Of a stretch of 64,000 nt of DNA, positions 39,773-50,300 are shown piece after piece. The stretch's first letter is position 1; each line of letters opens with the position of its first letter. Location: positions 124,001 through 188,000 of the forward strand of contig NZ_FTOH01000006.1 of assembly GCF_900156675.1 (NCBI RefSeq), given 5' to 3'. The notes under the pieces were generated by a model that was given only the letters and a program-made list of their open reading frames with translations, searched no databases and was not told the DNA's origin. The stretch comes from Thalassolituus maritimus (lineage in GTDB: Bacteria; Pseudomonadota; Gammaproteobacteria; Pseudomonadales; Oceanobacteraceae). A program made the position numbers and the translations under genes.

Positions 39773-39789
39773 GATTAAAACCTCTGTAT

Positions 39790-39855
39790 CTGCCAGCTTC
39801 CCGAAGGAAGTCGGTACGGAGAGTTTTATTATTAACTAACCCCAGATGCTGGCAG
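39790..39855 (+). promoter_or_regulatory. Inverted repeat in the rpsA leader
   Basis: CTGCCAGC (39790-39797) and GCTGGCAG (39848-39855) can pair over a 50-base interval in the leader between cmk and rpsA. The rpsA start (39923) has only a weak SD (ACAGG about 10 bases upstream). In E. coli a structured leader with a poor SD lets S1 repress its own translation. A similar role here is inference. Confidence 0.35.
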
Positions 39856-39922
39856 TCTGGTCAGCGCTTACTGTTTATCCGATGGCGGATAGCAGCGCGT
39901 TTTATGAGACAGGTGTATATAC

Positions 39923-41605
39923 ATGAGCGAAAGCTTTGCTGATCTATTTGAAGAATCCCTTAAAGAACTGGACATGCAGCCAGGTTCAATCGTTGCTGGT
40001 ACCGTTGTTGATATCGACAGCGATTGGGTGACGGTTAACTCAGGCCTGAAGTCGGAAGCTGTTATTCCGCGCAGCCAGTTCCTGAACGAAAAAGGCGAAC
40101 TGGAAGTTGCTGTTGGCGACGAAACCTTCGTCTCACTGGAAGCTGTAGAAGATGGCTTCGGTGAAACTAAACTGTCTCGTGAAAAAGCTAAGCGCGCTGA
40201 GAGCTGGAAAGAGCTGGAAAAAGCCTTCGAAGCTGATGAAATGGTTACTGGTGTTATCAACGGTAAGGTCAAAGGTGGCTTCACTGTTGAACTGAAGAAC
40301 ATCCGTGCGTTCCTGCCAGGTTCTCTGGTTGACGTTCGTCCAGTACGCGATACCGCGCACCTGGAAGGCAAGGAACTCGAATTCAAAGTGATCAAGCTCG
40401 ACGCTAAGCGTAACAACGTTGTTGTTTCACGTCGTGCCGTTCTGGAAGCTGCTAACAGCCAGGAACGTGAAGAGCTGCTGGCTAACCTGCAGGAAGGTCA
40501 GTCTGTTAAAGGTATCGTTAAGAATCTGACCGACTACGGCGCGTTCGTAGATCTGGGCGGTGTTGACGGTCTGCTGCATATCACTGACATGGCGTGGAAG
40601 CGCATCAAGCACCCAAGCGAAATCGTTGCTGTTGGTGACGAGATCGACGTTAAAGTACTGAAGTTCGACCGTGAGCGTAACCGAGTATCTCTGGGTCTGA
40701 AGCAGCTGGGTGATGATCCATGGGTTAACATCAACGACCGTTACCCAGAAAACGCCCGTGTTAAAGCACGCGTTACTAACCTGACTGACTACGGCTGCTT
40801 CGCTGAGCTGGAAGAAGGTGTTGAAGGTCTGGTTCACGTTTCTGAAATGGATTGGACTAACAAGAACATTCACCCAAGCAAAGTCGTTCAGGTTGGCGAC
40901 GAAGTTGAAGTGATGATTCTGGACATCGACGAAGAGCGTCGTCGTATTTCTCTGGGTATCAAGCAGTGCACCATGAACCCATGGGAAGAGTTTGGTACTA
41001 AGTTCAACAAAGGCGATAAGATTTCTGGCAAGATCAAGTCAATCACTGACTTCGGTATCTTCATCGGTCTGGACGGTGGTATTGACGGTCTGGTTCACCT
41101 GTCTGATATCTCTTGGAACGACACTGGCGAAGACGCAGTTCGCAACTACAAGAAAGGCGATGAGCTGGAAACCGTTATCCTGTCTATCGATCCAGAGCGT
41201 GAGCGTATCTCTCTGGGTGTGAAACAGCTTGAAAGCGATCCATTCTCTGAGTTTGTAGCTGAAAACGACAAGGGCACTATCGTTACTGGTAAAGTGATTG
41301 CAGTTGACGCTAAAGCAGCAACTGTTGAAATTGCTGAAGGTGTTGAAGCAACTCTGCGTGCTTCAGAAATCAGCCAGGACAAAGTTGAAGACGCGCGTAA
41401 TGCTCTGAACGAAGGCGACAGCGTTGAAGCTGCAATCACCTCTGTTGATCGCAAGAACCGCACTATCAGCCTGTCTGTTAAGGCAAAAGATTCAGTAGCT
41501 GATAAAGAGGCTCTGAAAGAGCAGCGTGCTAAAGCAGAAGCTGAAATGACTGGTCCTACCACTATTGGTGACTTGCTGAAAGAGCAGCTTCGCGGTAAGG
41601 AGTAA
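39923..41605 (+). CDS. rpsA: 30S ribosomal protein S1
   Basis: 560 aa, the usual gammaproteobacterial length, with six S1 (OB-fold) repeats. Clear examples are [53 protein letters not shown] and [27 protein letters not shown], each followed by the V/I-x-VLDxDxER-RISLG tail. The first two repeats bind the ribosome and the last four bind mRNA. Codon use is strongly biased to preferred codons, as expected of a highly expressed gene. It is followed by a strong terminator and then ihfB. Confidence 0.98.
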   Translation: MSESFADLFEESLKELDMQPGSIVAGTVVDIDSDWVTVNSGLKSEAVIPRSQFLNEKGELEVAVGDETFVSLEAVEDGFGETKLSREKAKRAESWKELEKAFEADEMVTGVINGKVKGGFTVELKNIRAFLPGSLVDVRPVRDTAHLEGKELEFKVIKLDAKRNNVVVSRRAVLEAANSQEREELLANLQEGQSVKGIVKNLTDYGAFVDLGGVDGLLHITDMAWKRIKHPSEIVAVGDEIDVKVLKFDRERNRVSLGLKQLGDDPWVNINDRYPENARVKARVTNLTDYGCFAELEEGVEGLVHVSEMDWTNKNIHPSKVVQVGDEVEVMILDIDEERRRISLGIKQCTMNPWEEFGTKFNKGDKISGKIKSITDFGIFIGLDGGIDGLVHLSDISWNDTGEDAVRNYKKGDELETVILSIDPERERISLGVKQLESDPFSEFVAENDKGTIVTGKVIAVDAKAATVEIAEGVEATLRASEISQDKVEDARNALNEGDSVEAAITSVDRKNRTISLSVKAKDSVADKEALKEQRAKAEAEMTGPTTIGDLLKEQLRGKE

Positions 41606-41625
41606 TCCTTCACCCCGTGCTAAAG

Positions 41626-41650
41626 AAACCCGCTCCGGCGGGTTTTTTTG
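41626..41650 (+). terminator. Intrinsic terminator after rpsA
   Basis: AACCCGC (41627-41633) and GCGGGTT (41638-41644) form a 7-bp stem with a TCCG loop and a run of seven T. Located 20 bases after the rpsA stop, it separates rpsA from ihfB. Confidence 0.92.
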
Positions 41651-41775
41651 TGCCTGAATACCTTGGATTGCTCACAATTGACTGTTTCTTGAGCTTGCGA
41701 CTTGCAAATTCCATAAGCTAACTGCATGATTTAACTGGAATTATCTAAAAGCTTCGTTCTCAAGGAGGGAATGCA

Positions 41776-42066
41776 GTGACGAAATCCGAGTTAATAGAGA
41801 GAATCGTCAGTCGTCAACCGCAGTTGTCGGCGAAAGATGTTGAACTGGCGGTCAAGACGTTGTTGGATCATATGTCCCAGACATTGTCTTCTGGAGACCG
41901 TATTGAAATACGGGGCTTTGGCAGTTTCTCGCTTCACTATCGAGCGCCGCGGGTTGGTCGCAATCCTAAGACTGGTGAGACTGTCGAGCTGCAAGGGAAG
42001 TTTGTACCGCATTTCAAACCCGGAAAGGAGCTCAGGGATCAGGTGAATGATAGTATGGCGGTGTGA
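41776..42066 (+). CDS. ihfB: Integration host factor subunit beta
   Basis: A 96-aa member of the HU/IHF family. It starts at GTG 41776 with AAGGAGGG six bases upstream. It shows [35 protein letters not shown] and the DNA-bending arm [30 protein letters not shown] with the intercalating proline. The protein pairs with IhfA to bend DNA by about 160 degrees. The rpsA-ihfB-lapB order marks the left flank of the O-antigen locus. Confidence 0.96.
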   Translation: MTKSELIERIVSRQPQLSAKDVELAVKTLLDHMSQTLSSGDRIEIRGFGSFSLHYRAPRVGRNPKTGETVELQGKFVPHFKPGKELRDQVNDSMAV

Positions 42067-42138
42067 CTTCTACGCCTGCTGTACTTAACCAGCTATTGCT
42101 GGCCCAAACTCTGAATCTATACGAAGTACACACCAATC

Positions 42139-43332
42139 ATGCTGTCTGCTGAACTGTTCGACACGGCACTCCTTTATATCCTTCTACTCGCAGCAGTGGC
42201 GCTGGGTTGGACGCTTGGTTATCGCTATGCGCAACAAGGTAAGAAAGTAAATTACCCGGACTGGATTCCCTCCGTTGATTACTTGCTTGCCGAGAGCAAC
42301 GATGCCGCTCTCGAAAAGCTTATAAAAATAGACCAGATGGACGATGAGTCTATCGACTTGCTTCTGAAGCTTGGTAAGAGCCTTCGTGATAAAGGCGAAC
42401 TCGACCGGGCCATGCACCTTCATCAGAAACTTTTTGCCCGTGCGGATCTGGAGCGTAGTGCCCTCTACGCGATTCAGTTTGAATTGGCCTGTGATTATTC
42501 AGCCGCTGGGTTGCTTGATCGAGCGGAGCGCATATTGCGTGAGCTACTCGCTGCAAAAGGGCGCAATTCAGATCGGGCGGCGACTCTTTTGATCGAACTC
42601 CTTGAAGAGGAAGGAGAGTGGAGCAATATCCTTGAGCTTTATAAGGATAAAAAGTTGCCCACGACTGCCCGTCTCAGTCGCCGAGTGTCCCACGCTGTTT
42701 GTGAACTGGCGGAGAGAGCACTCAAAAAGTCCGATTTCCTTGAGGTTCAGCAGCTCTGTAAGCAAGCACTTAAAATAGACTCGGCCTGTGCTCGTGCTTA
42801 CGTCGTTCAGGGAGATCTTGCGTTTGGCCAGAACGAGTATCGGGAAGCTGTGCGCTGCTATCTGAAGGCGGCAGAAATCGACGAGAGCAGCGTTGTCAGT
42901 GTTGTTGAGCGAATGACAGAAGCTTTCAGTATCAGTGGTGATAAAGAAGGTCTGAAAACGCATCTTCATGACCAGTGGGCCAGGACCGGGTACGTGCCCG
43001 CCCTCATGGCGTCCATGGGGGTTGTTGTTACACAGGGGGCCCCCGAAGAGGCAGTAAGCAGGATTCTTGATGAACTCAGGCTGCGTCCCTCGAATCAAGG
43101 GTTCCTGGCACTTGCTGAGCTCGTTGTTACGCAGCGTCAGCAGCTCGACAAGTCGCAGTTGTTACAGCTCTATGATATTCTCCGCGGCATCGTTGCAGTC
43201 GAACCAAAATTCGTCTGTTCTAATTGCGGATTTAAGGCGAAGGAGCCACATTGGCGCTGCCCAAGTTGTAAGGACTGGGCAAGCATTAGGCCATTCGTAC
43301 CGTCGCCTGTTCAGAAAAAGCCAGATATATGA
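42139..43332 (+). CDS. lapB: Lipopolysaccharide assembly protein LapB
   Basis: 397 aa. An N-terminal transmembrane helix (about 6-25) is followed by tandem TPR helices (about 65-340). A C-terminal rubredoxin-like metal site has Cys360, Cys363, Cys374 and Cys377 (CSNC...CPSC). LapB adapts the protease FtsH to LpxC and so limits lipid A synthesis. The partner gene lapA, normally just before it, is absent; only 72 bases separate it from ihfB. It overlaps pyrF by 4 bases. Confidence 0.95.
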   Translation: MLSAELFDTALLYILLLAAVALGWTLGYRYAQQGKKVNYPDWIPSVDYLLAESNDAALEKLIKIDQMDDESIDLLLKLGKSLRDKGELDRAMHLHQKLFARADLERSALYAIQFELACDYSAAGLLDRAERILRELLAAKGRNSDRAATLLIELLEEEGEWSNILELYKDKKLPTTARLSRRVSHAVCELAERALKKSDFLEVQQLCKQALKIDSACARAYVVQGDLAFGQNEYREAVRCYLKAAEIDESSVVSVVERMTEAFSISGDKEGLKTHLHDQWARTGYVPALMASMGVVVTQGAPEEAVSRILDELRLRPSNQGFLALAELVVTQRQQLDKSQLLQLYDILRGIVAVEPKFVCSNCGFKAKEPHWRCPSCKDWASIRPFVPSPVQKKPDI

Positions 43333-44024
43333 CCACAACCTCACCTATTGTTGTCGCGCTCGACTTCCCCGATATGAAACAGGCATTGTCGATGGCAGAT
43401 CAGCTCGATCCATCTTTGTGCCGCGTCAAAGTAGGTAAGGAGCTCTATACCGCAACCGGTCCTGCCATCCTGGAAGAGCTTCATAAGCGAAATTACGAAG
43501 TATTTCTCGACCTTAAGTTTCACGACATCCCGAATACCTGCGCCAAAGCCGTTGGGGTTGCTGCCGACCTAGGGGTCTGGATGGTCAATGTTCATGCCTC
43601 TGGTGGCCAACGGATGATGGAAGCCGCCCGCAACGAACTTGAAAAGAAATCGCACAAGCCACTACTGATAGGTGTGACCGTCCTTACCTCAATGGAGCAA
43701 AGTGATCTTGCAGGAGTAGGCTTGGATGTCGAGCCGATGAAGCAAGTTGAGCGATTAGCGAAGCTTACTCAATTATCTGGGCTGGATGGTGTGGTCTGTT
43801 CGGCTCGTGAGGTTGCTCTAATCCGGGATGTGTGCGGTCCAGAATTTCTCACTGTCACGCCAGGGATAAGACCGGATGGTTCTGATGTGGGCGACCAGAA
43901 ACGCGTTATGACGCCGAAGCAGGCGGTTGACGCTGGCGTGGATTATATGGTGATTGGCAGGCCCATTACTGAAGCTGCACATAGTGGGTGTGCACTTGAA
44001 ACGATAGCAGGCGAAGTGGCCTAA
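43329..44024 (+). CDS. pyrF: Orotidine 5'-phosphate decarboxylase
   Basis: A 231-aa TIM-barrel enzyme. It has the opening [33 protein letters not shown] and the active-site cluster [10 protein letters not shown] that carries the Asp-Lys-Asp-type catalytic set, then [21 protein letters not shown]. It makes UMP from OMP. It overlaps lapB (ATGA) and lies 25 bases before gmd. Confidence 0.97.
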   Translation: MTTTSPIVVALDFPDMKQALSMADQLDPSLCRVKVGKELYTATGPAILEELHKRNYEVFLDLKFHDIPNTCAKAVGVAADLGVWMVNVHASGGQRMMEAARNELEKKSHKPLLIGVTVLTSMEQSDLAGVGLDVEPMKQVERLAKLTQLSGLDGVVCSAREVALIRDVCGPEFLTVTPGIRPDGSDVGDQKRVMTPKQAVDAGVDYMVIGRPITEAAHSGCALETIAGEVA

Positions 44025-44048
44025 AAGAATTTAGTTGTGGAAAGAAAA

Positions 44049-45176
44049 ATGACGGATAAAAAAGTTGCACTCATCACCGGCGTTACCGGCCAAGACGGCT
44101 CTTACTTAGCAGAATTTCTTCTGGAAAAGGGATATGAGGTCCACGGTATCAAACGTCGTGCCTCACTGTTTAACACAGAGCGTGTTGATCACATCTATCA
44201 GGACCCGCACGAAGAAAACGTTAACTTTCACCTGCACTATGGTGACCTGACGGATACGTCTAACTTAACTCGTATTCTTCGTGAAGTTCAGCCAGATGAA
44301 GTATACAACCTGGGCGCACAGTCCCACGTTGCTGTTTCCTTTGAGTCGCCGGAATACACGGCTGACGTCGATGCTATGGGGACGCTGCGTCTGCTTGAAG
44401 CGATTCGTTTCTTAGGGCTTGAGAAGAAAACACGCTTCTATCAGGCATCCACTTCTGAGCTGTATGGTCTGGTGCAGGAAATCCCTCAGAAAGAGACCAC
44501 GCCTTTTTACCCGCGTTCTCCATACGCCGTTGCAAAAATGTACGCGTACTGGATTACCGTAAACTACCGCGAGTCATACGGTATGTACGCCTGTAACGGT
44601 ATTCTGTTTAACCACGAATCTCCACGTCGTGGCGAAACCTTCGTTACCCGTAAGATTACCCGCGCGCTGGCTAACATCTCTCAAGGTCTCGAGAAGTGTC
44701 TGTATCTTGGCAACATGGATGCGCTCCGTGACTGGGGCCATGCTAAAGACTACGTACGTATGCAATGGATGATGCTGCAGCAGGACACCGCAGAGGATTT
44801 TGTAATCGCTACGGGTAAGCAGATTTCTGTTCGTGAATTTGTTCGCCTGTCCGCTAAAGAGCTGGGTATTACACTGCGCTTCGAAGGCGAAGGTGTTGAA
44901 GAAATTGCCATTGTTGAAGCGATTGAAGGCGACAATGCTAAAGCTCTGAACGTCGGTGACACCATCGTTCGCGTTGACCCTAAATACTTCCGCCCAGCAG
45001 AAGTAGAAACCCTGCTTGGTGATCCTACCAATGCTAAGAACAAGTTGGGGTGGACGCCAGAAATCACCGTTGAAGAAATGTGCGCTGAGATGGTTCAGTC
45101 GGACCTGCAGAAAGCAAAGCAGCATGCACTCCTGAAAGAGCATGGTTTTGATGTCGCTGTTGCGATTGAAAGCTAA
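44049..45176 (+). CDS. gmd: GDP-mannose 4,6-dehydratase
   Basis: About 375 aa from ATG 44049 with GGAAAGA upstream (a GTG at 44037 is in frame). It is an extended SDR with [22 protein letters not shown], the YxxxK pair in [20 protein letters not shown], and an active-site Thr/Glu in [16 protein letters not shown]. It converts GDP-D-mannose to GDP-4-keto-6-deoxymannose, the first step to GDP-L-fucose or GDP-rhamnose. fcl follows immediately, so fucose is the product. GC-content and codon use are still like the core genome here. GDP-mannose must be made by genes outside the window. Confidence 0.97.
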   Translation: MTDKKVALITGVTGQDGSYLAEFLLEKGYEVHGIKRRASLFNTERVDHIYQDPHEENVNFHLHYGDLTDTSNLTRILREVQPDEVYNLGAQSHVAVSFESPEYTADVDAMGTLRLLEAIRFLGLEKKTRFYQASTSELYGLVQEIPQKETTPFYPRSPYAVAKMYAYWITVNYRESYGMYACNGILFNHESPRRGETFVTRKITRALANISQGLEKCLYLGNMDALRDWGHAKDYVRMQWMMLQQDTAEDFVIATGKQISVREFVRLSAKELGITLRFEGEGVEEIAIVEAIEGDNAKALNVGDTIVRVDPKYFRPAEVETLLGDPTNAKNKLGWTPEITVEEMCAEMVQSDLQKAKQHALLKEHGFDVAVAIES

Positions 45177-45203
45177 GCCTCAGGCAAGGAGATAGATAGA
45201 GCT

Positions 45204-46163
45204 ATGAAGCGCATATTCGTTGCTGGCCACAAGGGAATGGTGGGATCAGCCATCGTTCGTCAGTTGTCAGAGCAAACAGACGTTGAGCTGATTGTGCGAG
45301 ACCGCATTCAGCTCAATCTTCTGAATCAGGCAGAGGTCCAGGCATTCTTTGAAAAAGAGAATATTGACCAAGTATATTTGGCTGCGGCTAAGGTAGGGGG
45401 CATTATTGCCAATAATACCTATCCAGCGGAGTTCATATACGAAAACCTCATGATCGAATGCAATATCATTCAATCAGCGCACCTGGCGGGAGTGAATGAT
45501 CTGTTGTTCCTGGGGTCATCCTGTATCTATCCTAAGTTGGCCGAGCAGCCAATGTCCGAGAGCGCGTTGCTTACTGGCACTCTGGAGCCGACCAACGAAC
45601 CGTACGCAATCGCCAAGATTGCTGGTATTAAACTCTGCGAAAGCTACAACCGTCAGTATGGTCGTAACTACCGTAGCGTGATGCCAACGAACCTGTACGG
45701 TGAAAACGATAACTTCCACCCGGATAACTCCCACGTTATTCCTGCGTTAATGCGTCGCTTTCATGAAGCCAAGCTCAATGATGTGCCCGAAGTCGTGGTG
45801 TGGGGCACTGGCAAACCAATGCGAGAGTTTTTGCACGTGGACGATATGGCTGCGGCCAGTATCTTTGTGGCGAACGTGAGTGATGAAATCTATCAGTCAT
45901 GCACTGAGCCTATGCTGTCGCATATTAATGTGGGTACGGGTGTGGACTGCACTATCTCTGAGATGGCACACACCATGGCCGAGGTGGTTGGGTATAAAGG
46001 TAAAATTACCTTTGATACGACCAAGCCCGATGGTGCACCGCGCAAACTGATGAATGTGGATACGCTTAAGAAACTGGGTTGGACGTACAATATCGAGCTG
46101 AAAGAAGGTTTAGCCAGTACGTATGAGTGGTTTTTAGAGCATCAGGATGATTTTCGCGAATAG
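45204..46163 (+). CDS. fcl: GDP-L-fucose synthase
   Basis: A 319-aa SDR. It has the GxxGxxG motif [39 protein letters not shown], and [19 protein letters not shown]. The catalytic Tyr and Lys are in [15 protein letters not shown], followed by [20 protein letters not shown]. It epimerises and reduces GDP-4-keto-6-deoxymannose to GDP-L-fucose with NADPH. It follows gmd by 27 bases. The 200-base gap after it marks the start of the AT-rich block. Confidence 0.97.
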   Translation: MKRIFVAGHKGMVGSAIVRQLSEQTDVELIVRDRIQLNLLNQAEVQAFFEKENIDQVYLAAAKVGGIIANNTYPAEFIYENLMIECNIIQSAHLAGVNDLLFLGSSCIYPKLAEQPMSESALLTGTLEPTNEPYAIAKIAGIKLCESYNRQYGRNYRSVMPTNLYGENDNFHPDNSHVIPALMRRFHEAKLNDVPEVVVWGTGKPMREFLHVDDMAAASIFVANVSDEIYQSCTEPMLSHINVGTGVDCTISEMAHTMAEVVGYKGKITFDTTKPDGAPRKLMNVDTLKKLGWTYNIELKEGLASTYEWFLEHQDDFRE

Positions 46164-46363
46164 TTCAACGCAAGCCCTGTCATGTTTTTGAATATTCTAT
46201 TTTGAACAATTTTTGTAGGGTTGCGGGCATCGGAGCAGCTTGGAAATCTTCGGTGTATTGCGTGGCTTTAACCAAACGCTAGTTTCGAATACTAAAGCCT
46301 GATAAAGGGTGGCATAACCAAAGCTCAGCGTACCTTTTATCAATGATTGCACAAGGCTAAGAT
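46164..46363. other. 200-base non-coding gap at the entry of the AT-rich O-antigen block
   Basis: No supported gene. GGCTTTA (46264-46270) and TAAAGCC (46293-46299) form an inverted repeat enclosing a smaller AAAC/GTTT one. No convincing promoter was found. Base composition drops from here on. Confidence 0.5.
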
Positions 46364-46981
46364 ATGGATACTGTAGACAGGATATTTTTAGGCTTACGAA
46401 AGATAGTTGCGAATACTGTGAACAGTGTTGTAAATATATTTCGTAAGGACGTGCTAGTAGAATCCTCTGCAGTACATCGTAGCGTTGTTATTGGTACGGG
46501 ATCACAAGTTAAGGTTGGTACCGCAATTGACCCGGCGAGTACTATAGGTTCATACGTATACATCGGGAAATATTGTAACGTGACCAGAGCTAACATCGGT
46601 TCCTATGTCTCAATTGCTAATGGTGTATCAATTGGTCAGGGTGAGCATGATATTACAAGAATAAGCACAAATTCGTTATTCTATGAGAGTGCTTATGATG
46701 AGCTGACAAAGGAAGACCTCATCATCGAGGAGGATGTATGGATTGGGGCTGATTCTATTGTATTGAGAGGTGTTGTTATTGGGCGAGGAGCTGTAATCGG
46801 TGCTAATAGTGTTGTTACTAAAAGTGTTCCTCGTTATGCCGTCGTTGTAGGGGCTCCTGCTAGGGTAATTAAATACCGGTTCTCAAATGATCGTATCGCT
46901 AGTATTGAAAAATCTGAATGGTGGACCTATAGCCCAACGGACGCTAGATTAATATTTAAAAGAATTACTGAAAATGTATAA
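46364..46981 (+). CDS. Hexapeptide-repeat (left-handed beta-helix) acetyltransferase, probable O-antigen O-acetyltransferase
   Basis: A 205-aa protein. After a variable N-terminus, the middle carries hexapeptide repeats of the [LIV]-G-x4 type (IGSYVYIGKYCNVTRANIGSYVSIANGVSIG). A typical CatB/xenobiotic acyltransferase end follows: EEDVWIGADSIVLRGVVIGRGAVIGANSVVTKSVPRYAVVVGAPARVIKYRF. Such enzymes use acetyl-CoA to acetylate sugars. Its position, overlapping the GT10 gene by 8 bases, suggests it decorates an O-unit sugar, perhaps fucose. Codon use is AT-rich. Confidence 0.82.
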   Translation: MDTVDRIFLGLRKIVANTVNSVVNIFRKDVLVESSAVHRSVVIGTGSQVKVGTAIDPASTIGSYVYIGKYCNVTRANIGSYVSIANGVSIGQGEHDITRISTNSLFYESAYDELTKEDLIIEEDVWIGADSIVLRGVVIGRGAVIGANSVVTKSVPRYAVVVGAPARVIKYRFSNDRIASIEKSEWWTYSPTDARLIFKRITENV

Positions 46982-47987
46982 AAAGGCTAGTTTGGTAGTT
47001 GATTACCATCTGAATAATAAAATATTTGACATTAATGACTGTGCGGTCAATAGGGATGACTATGGCTATTCCATATGGCTCTTAAAAGAGAGATTAAAAG
47101 CGAAAGGATATGAGCTTTCAACTTGTGATATTAATCGGCCTTCAGATTCTGAACTGGTAATATACTTTGACTACCCGGCAACGGGAATTGAAAATCCTTC
47201 AGCTATAAACATATTATGTCTTTTTGAAAATGAAATAATAAAACCAGAAAATACGCCGTCACCCGTTTTTGATCAGTTTGATTATGTGTTTTCTTGGAAC
47301 GACGACTATCTAGAGAAGCGTAATTTCAGGAAGTTTAATTATACTCACAAACTGAATCGCCCATACAACTTCAGAAATTACCCCGGCTTCACTGATAGAA
47401 AGCTATGTACTTTGATTTCAGCAAATAAGATGACTGAACATCCTCGGGAACTTTATTCTGAGAGACTGAAGGCTATAGCTTGGTTTGAGAACAATGCAGC
47501 GGAAGATTTCGATTTGTATGGAGTTGGTTGGGATCAATTTCCTAACGACGGTAGATTGAGAAGTAGAGTATTGAATAAACTAGCTCCATTTACTAATTTT
47601 ATGAAGAAGTCATATCCCTCTTATAAGGGTATGGTTGAATCAAAAAATCAAACTTTAAGAAATTATCGGTACAGTATTTGTTTCGAGAATGCCTCGGGAT
47701 ATCCGGGTTATATATCAGAGAAGTTATTTGATTCTCTAATGGCTGGTTGTGTTCCCATTTATTATGGTGCGCCGAATGTGGCTGATTACATTCCGGAGGG
47801 TTGTTACATAGATTTTAGAGATTTCACTTCATATCATGATTTATATGATTATCTTATCGTGGCTTCATCAGATGAATTCTACAGTCGTCAGCGTGAAATC
47901 GAGAGCTTCTTGAATTCGGAAAGGTCTAGTCCGTTTGAGGCTCAGCGGCTACCTGAGCTGATACTCAAATGCTTGGAGGAGCACTAG
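46974..47987 (+). CDS. Glycosyltransferase family 10 (alpha-1,3/1,4-fucosyltransferase)
   Basis: 337 aa. The C-terminal half has the GT10 signature: YRYSICFENASGYPGYISEKLFDSLMAGCVPIYYGAPNV at about 231-269, ending YIPEGCYIDFRDF. This matches the GDP-fucose-binding motif of bacterial and animal alpha-1,3/4-fucosyltransferases such as Helicobacter FutA. It transfers L-fucose from GDP-Fuc, which gmd and fcl in this locus can supply, to a GlcNAc or similar residue of the O-unit. No membrane segment, hence cytosolic or peripheral. It overlaps the acetyltransferase by 8 bases and abuts the GT11 gene (TAGTG). Confidence 0.88.
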   Translation: MYKKASLVVDYHLNNKIFDINDCAVNRDDYGYSIWLLKERLKAKGYELSTCDINRPSDSELVIYFDYPATGIENPSAINILCLFENEIIKPENTPSPVFDQFDYVFSWNDDYLEKRNFRKFNYTHKLNRPYNFRNYPGFTDRKLCTLISANKMTEHPRELYSERLKAIAWFENNAAEDFDLYGVGWDQFPNDGRLRSRVLNKLAPFTNFMKKSYPSYKGMVESKNQTLRNYRYSICFENASGYPGYISEKLFDSLMAGCVPIYYGAPNVADYIPEGCYIDFRDFTSYHDLYDYLIVASSDEFYSRQREIESFLNSERSSPFEAQRLPELILKCLEEH

Positions 47988-48844
47988 TGATTACTATTAA
48001 ACTCAATGGAGGGTTGGGAAATCAACTATTTCAGTATTCAGTAGGAAGAGCTCTTTCCCTTAAATACGACGTTCCATTAAGAATTGACGCTTCATTGTAC
48101 CAATTCTATGACGTTCATCCTTTTAGACTTAGTAGTTATTCAATTGGTGGCAGCTTATATAGTAGACCAGGAAAACTATATAAGATTATTAATAGTATTA
48201 AGGTACAATCTAATCTTAAGAAACTTAACCTGAGGAAGAATGTTTATATTGAAGAATCAATTGAATATGACCCTGGTGTTATATCAATGGGCGCGGATGC
48301 GGTTCTGTATGGGTACTTTCAATCAGAGAAATACTTCTCATCAATAAGGGATGTTTTACTCAAAGACCTTCAGATCGGTCAGCTTCAGAAAGAATGTTGT
48401 GGGCATATTGTTAACGAAATAGTTGGTCAGGAATCTGCATCATTGCATGTTCGCAGAGGTGACTATGTTACAAATGGTGAAGCTAATAAGGTACATGGCC
48501 TATGTGGTTTGAATTATATATATGAATCAGTATCTATAATTCGAAATCGAGTTGGTAACTCCCATTTAAGAATATTTGTTTTTTCTGATGATATTGAATG
48601 GTGTCGGAATAATATTGAATTGGATAATGTATTTTTTGTGGAGGGGAATGATACATCACCTGAAGTAGACCTGTACCTAATGAGCCTTTGTAGTCACAAT
48701 ATAATCGCAAATAGTACGTTCAGTTGGTGGGGGGCATGGTTAAATCAGAACTCCAAAAAAATAGTCATATGCCCAAGGCAATGGTTCAGAAGTAACTCCC
48801 TTAGTGATAGAGATATAGTTCCCGACAGCTGGCTTAGGTTATGA
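47987..48844 (+). CDS. Glycosyltransferase family 11 (alpha-1,2-fucosyltransferase)
   Basis: 285 aa from GTG 47987, whose G is the last base of the GT10 stop; GGAGGA lies six bases before. It has the GT11 opening KLNGGLGNQLFQYSVGRAL and the GDP-fucose motif HVRRGDY (residues 154-160). SFSSDD-like FVFSDDIEWC and NSTFSWWGAWLN follow. Enzymes such as E. coli WbsJ and Helicobacter FutC form Fuc-alpha-1,2-Gal linkages. It overlaps the wzx start (ATGA). The gene is strongly AT-rich. Confidence 0.92.
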   Translation: MITIKLNGGLGNQLFQYSVGRALSLKYDVPLRIDASLYQFYDVHPFRLSSYSIGGSLYSRPGKLYKIINSIKVQSNLKKLNLRKNVYIEESIEYDPGVISMGADAVLYGYFQSEKYFSSIRDVLLKDLQIGQLQKECCGHIVNEIVGQESASLHVRRGDYVTNGEANKVHGLCGLNYIYESVSIIRNRVGNSHLRIFVFSDDIEWCRNNIELDNVFFVEGNDTSPEVDLYLMSLCSHNIIANSTFSWWGAWLNQNSKKIVICPRQWFRSNSLSDRDIVPDSWLRL

Positions 48845-50274
48845 GCTTAAATTTTAATAGAATAGATCGTGACCTGCTAATAGTTGCAACAGGAAAAATA
48901 ATACAGATAATGGTCGCGTTTGTCGCTCTCAGGCTTCTGACGTATCAGTTGGATGTTTCAGAAGTAGGGCGGTATTACATACTACTATCGCTGCTCACAT
49001 TCGTTAATTTTCTATTTTTAAATGGGGTAGGTCAGTACTATAATCGTTTCTTATATAATTACAAAGATGCTGGTAGTTTGGCCTCTGCCACAAAAGCACT
49101 TTTCTTAGCTCGCACTATCTTGATTTTAGTTGCGACGACTGTCATGCTTCCGTTTTTCTTTCTTTCAGAAATATCCAAGAATTTTAGTTTTTATTACTTT
49201 TTTCCTGTTATCTTACTTTCACTTTTTGCGGGCACTGCATTAGCTTTTATCAATGCGGTGAATATATTGAAGTTTCGGGTTGCTTTTGTTGGTTACACTG
49301 TTGTTTATTCTGTTGCTGGCGTAGCGCTGGCTTTTACTTTTACAGAAGCTACTGAGCTTGGTGCTATAGGTTGGTTAATTGGAATATCTATTGGCCAGCT
49401 GTCTGTCCTGTATTTTTCTTATAATAAGTTAATTATAATGACGGAATCAGGTGTTAGTCTCAAAGGTTTCTTGATGGGCGTAGACTTTAAAGGTCTTATT
49501 GCCTTTGTTATTCCTATATCTCTGGTTCTGCTACTTCAATGGGTGAATAATAGCTCTTTTCGGTTGCTTATTGCGGAGTCATATAGTCTTGAAGTTGTTG
49601 CTGGTGTGTCTGTCGCCTTCGCTGTCTCTGCTTCCATTTTTAATGCCTTCGAAGGTTTTCTCACTCAGTACTATTTACCTGGTTACTATAGTAGTATTTC
49701 AGCAGCGGATCGTGAAGTGCGTTTACTGCATACGAATTCTATAATTTCAAAACTTTTAGGATACTACTTTTTATTATTTGGCTTTATAGTGTTTTTTAGC
49801 GACTACATACTTATATTGCTAGTAGACAGTAAATTCCATCATCTTGGCTTATATCTAAAGATTGCTGCCGGGTTTGAATTATTTAGGGCCTCGTCGAATG
49901 TCATTTATTTAGTATCGCAATCCGAGGTTAATACAAAGGGTGCAATATTTCCTTATGCTGCCGGTGCTGCTGCTTTAGTTTTCTCACTAAGTATCTTTAA
50001 TTTTCAATCAGAAATGTTTTTTGTTCCGCTAATAGTGTTCTTATCATCATTGTTGGTTTTTATATTGTTATTTTTAAGTATGAGAAAGTTGCTACCGATA
50101 GTGTTTCCTTGGAAATCGTTGATGCGATCGCTAATATTGGTGATGCCACTGAGTGTTACGCTCTTACTGGAAATTCGCTATGAGTTGTTATGGGTGATAT
50201 TTCTTTCTTTAGCTGGTTCGGTTTATTTTCTGTTTTCTCTTTTAATATTATATCGAGAGGATTCTAGCGGATGA
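48841..50274 (+). CDS. wzx: O-antigen flippase (Wzx-type)
   Basis: A 477-aa polytopic protein with about 12 predicted helices. It begins LNFNRIDRDLLIVATGKIIQIMVAFVALRLL, typical of the polysaccharide-export branch of the MATE/MOP superfamily. It is weakly conserved, as Wzx proteins are. It would flip undecaprenyl-linked O-units to the periplasm. It overlaps the GT11 gene (ATGA) and lies 26 bases before the wzy candidate. The order and topology make the assignment good, although no motif is decisive. Confidence 0.82.
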   Translation: MSLNFNRIDRDLLIVATGKIIQIMVAFVALRLLTYQLDVSEVGRYYILLSLLTFVNFLFLNGVGQYYNRFLYNYKDAGSLASATKALFLARTILILVATTVMLPFFFLSEISKNFSFYYFFPVILLSLFAGTALAFINAVNILKFRVAFVGYTVVYSVAGVALAFTFTEATELGAIGWLIGISIGQLSVLYFSYNKLIIMTESGVSLKGFLMGVDFKGLIAFVIPISLVLLLQWVNNSSFRLLIAESYSLEVVAGVSVAFAVSASIFNAFEGFLTQYYLPGYYSSISAADREVRLLHTNSIISKLLGYYFLLFGFIVFFSDYILILLVDSKFHHLGLYLKIAAGFELFRASSNVIYLVSQSEVNTKGAIFPYAAGAAALVFSLSIFNFQSEMFFVPLIVFLSSLLVFILLFLSMRKLLPIVFPWKSLMRSLILVMPLSVTLLLEIRYELLWVIFLSLAGSVYFLFSLLILYREDSSG

Positions 50275-50300
50275 TCAGACGATTTTTACTGGATTAGTAC

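Noticed and set aside
46164-46363. Promoter for the AT-rich O-antigen block
   Set aside because: No convincing -35/-10 pair or JUMPstart-like element was found; transcription may continue from gmd-fcl.
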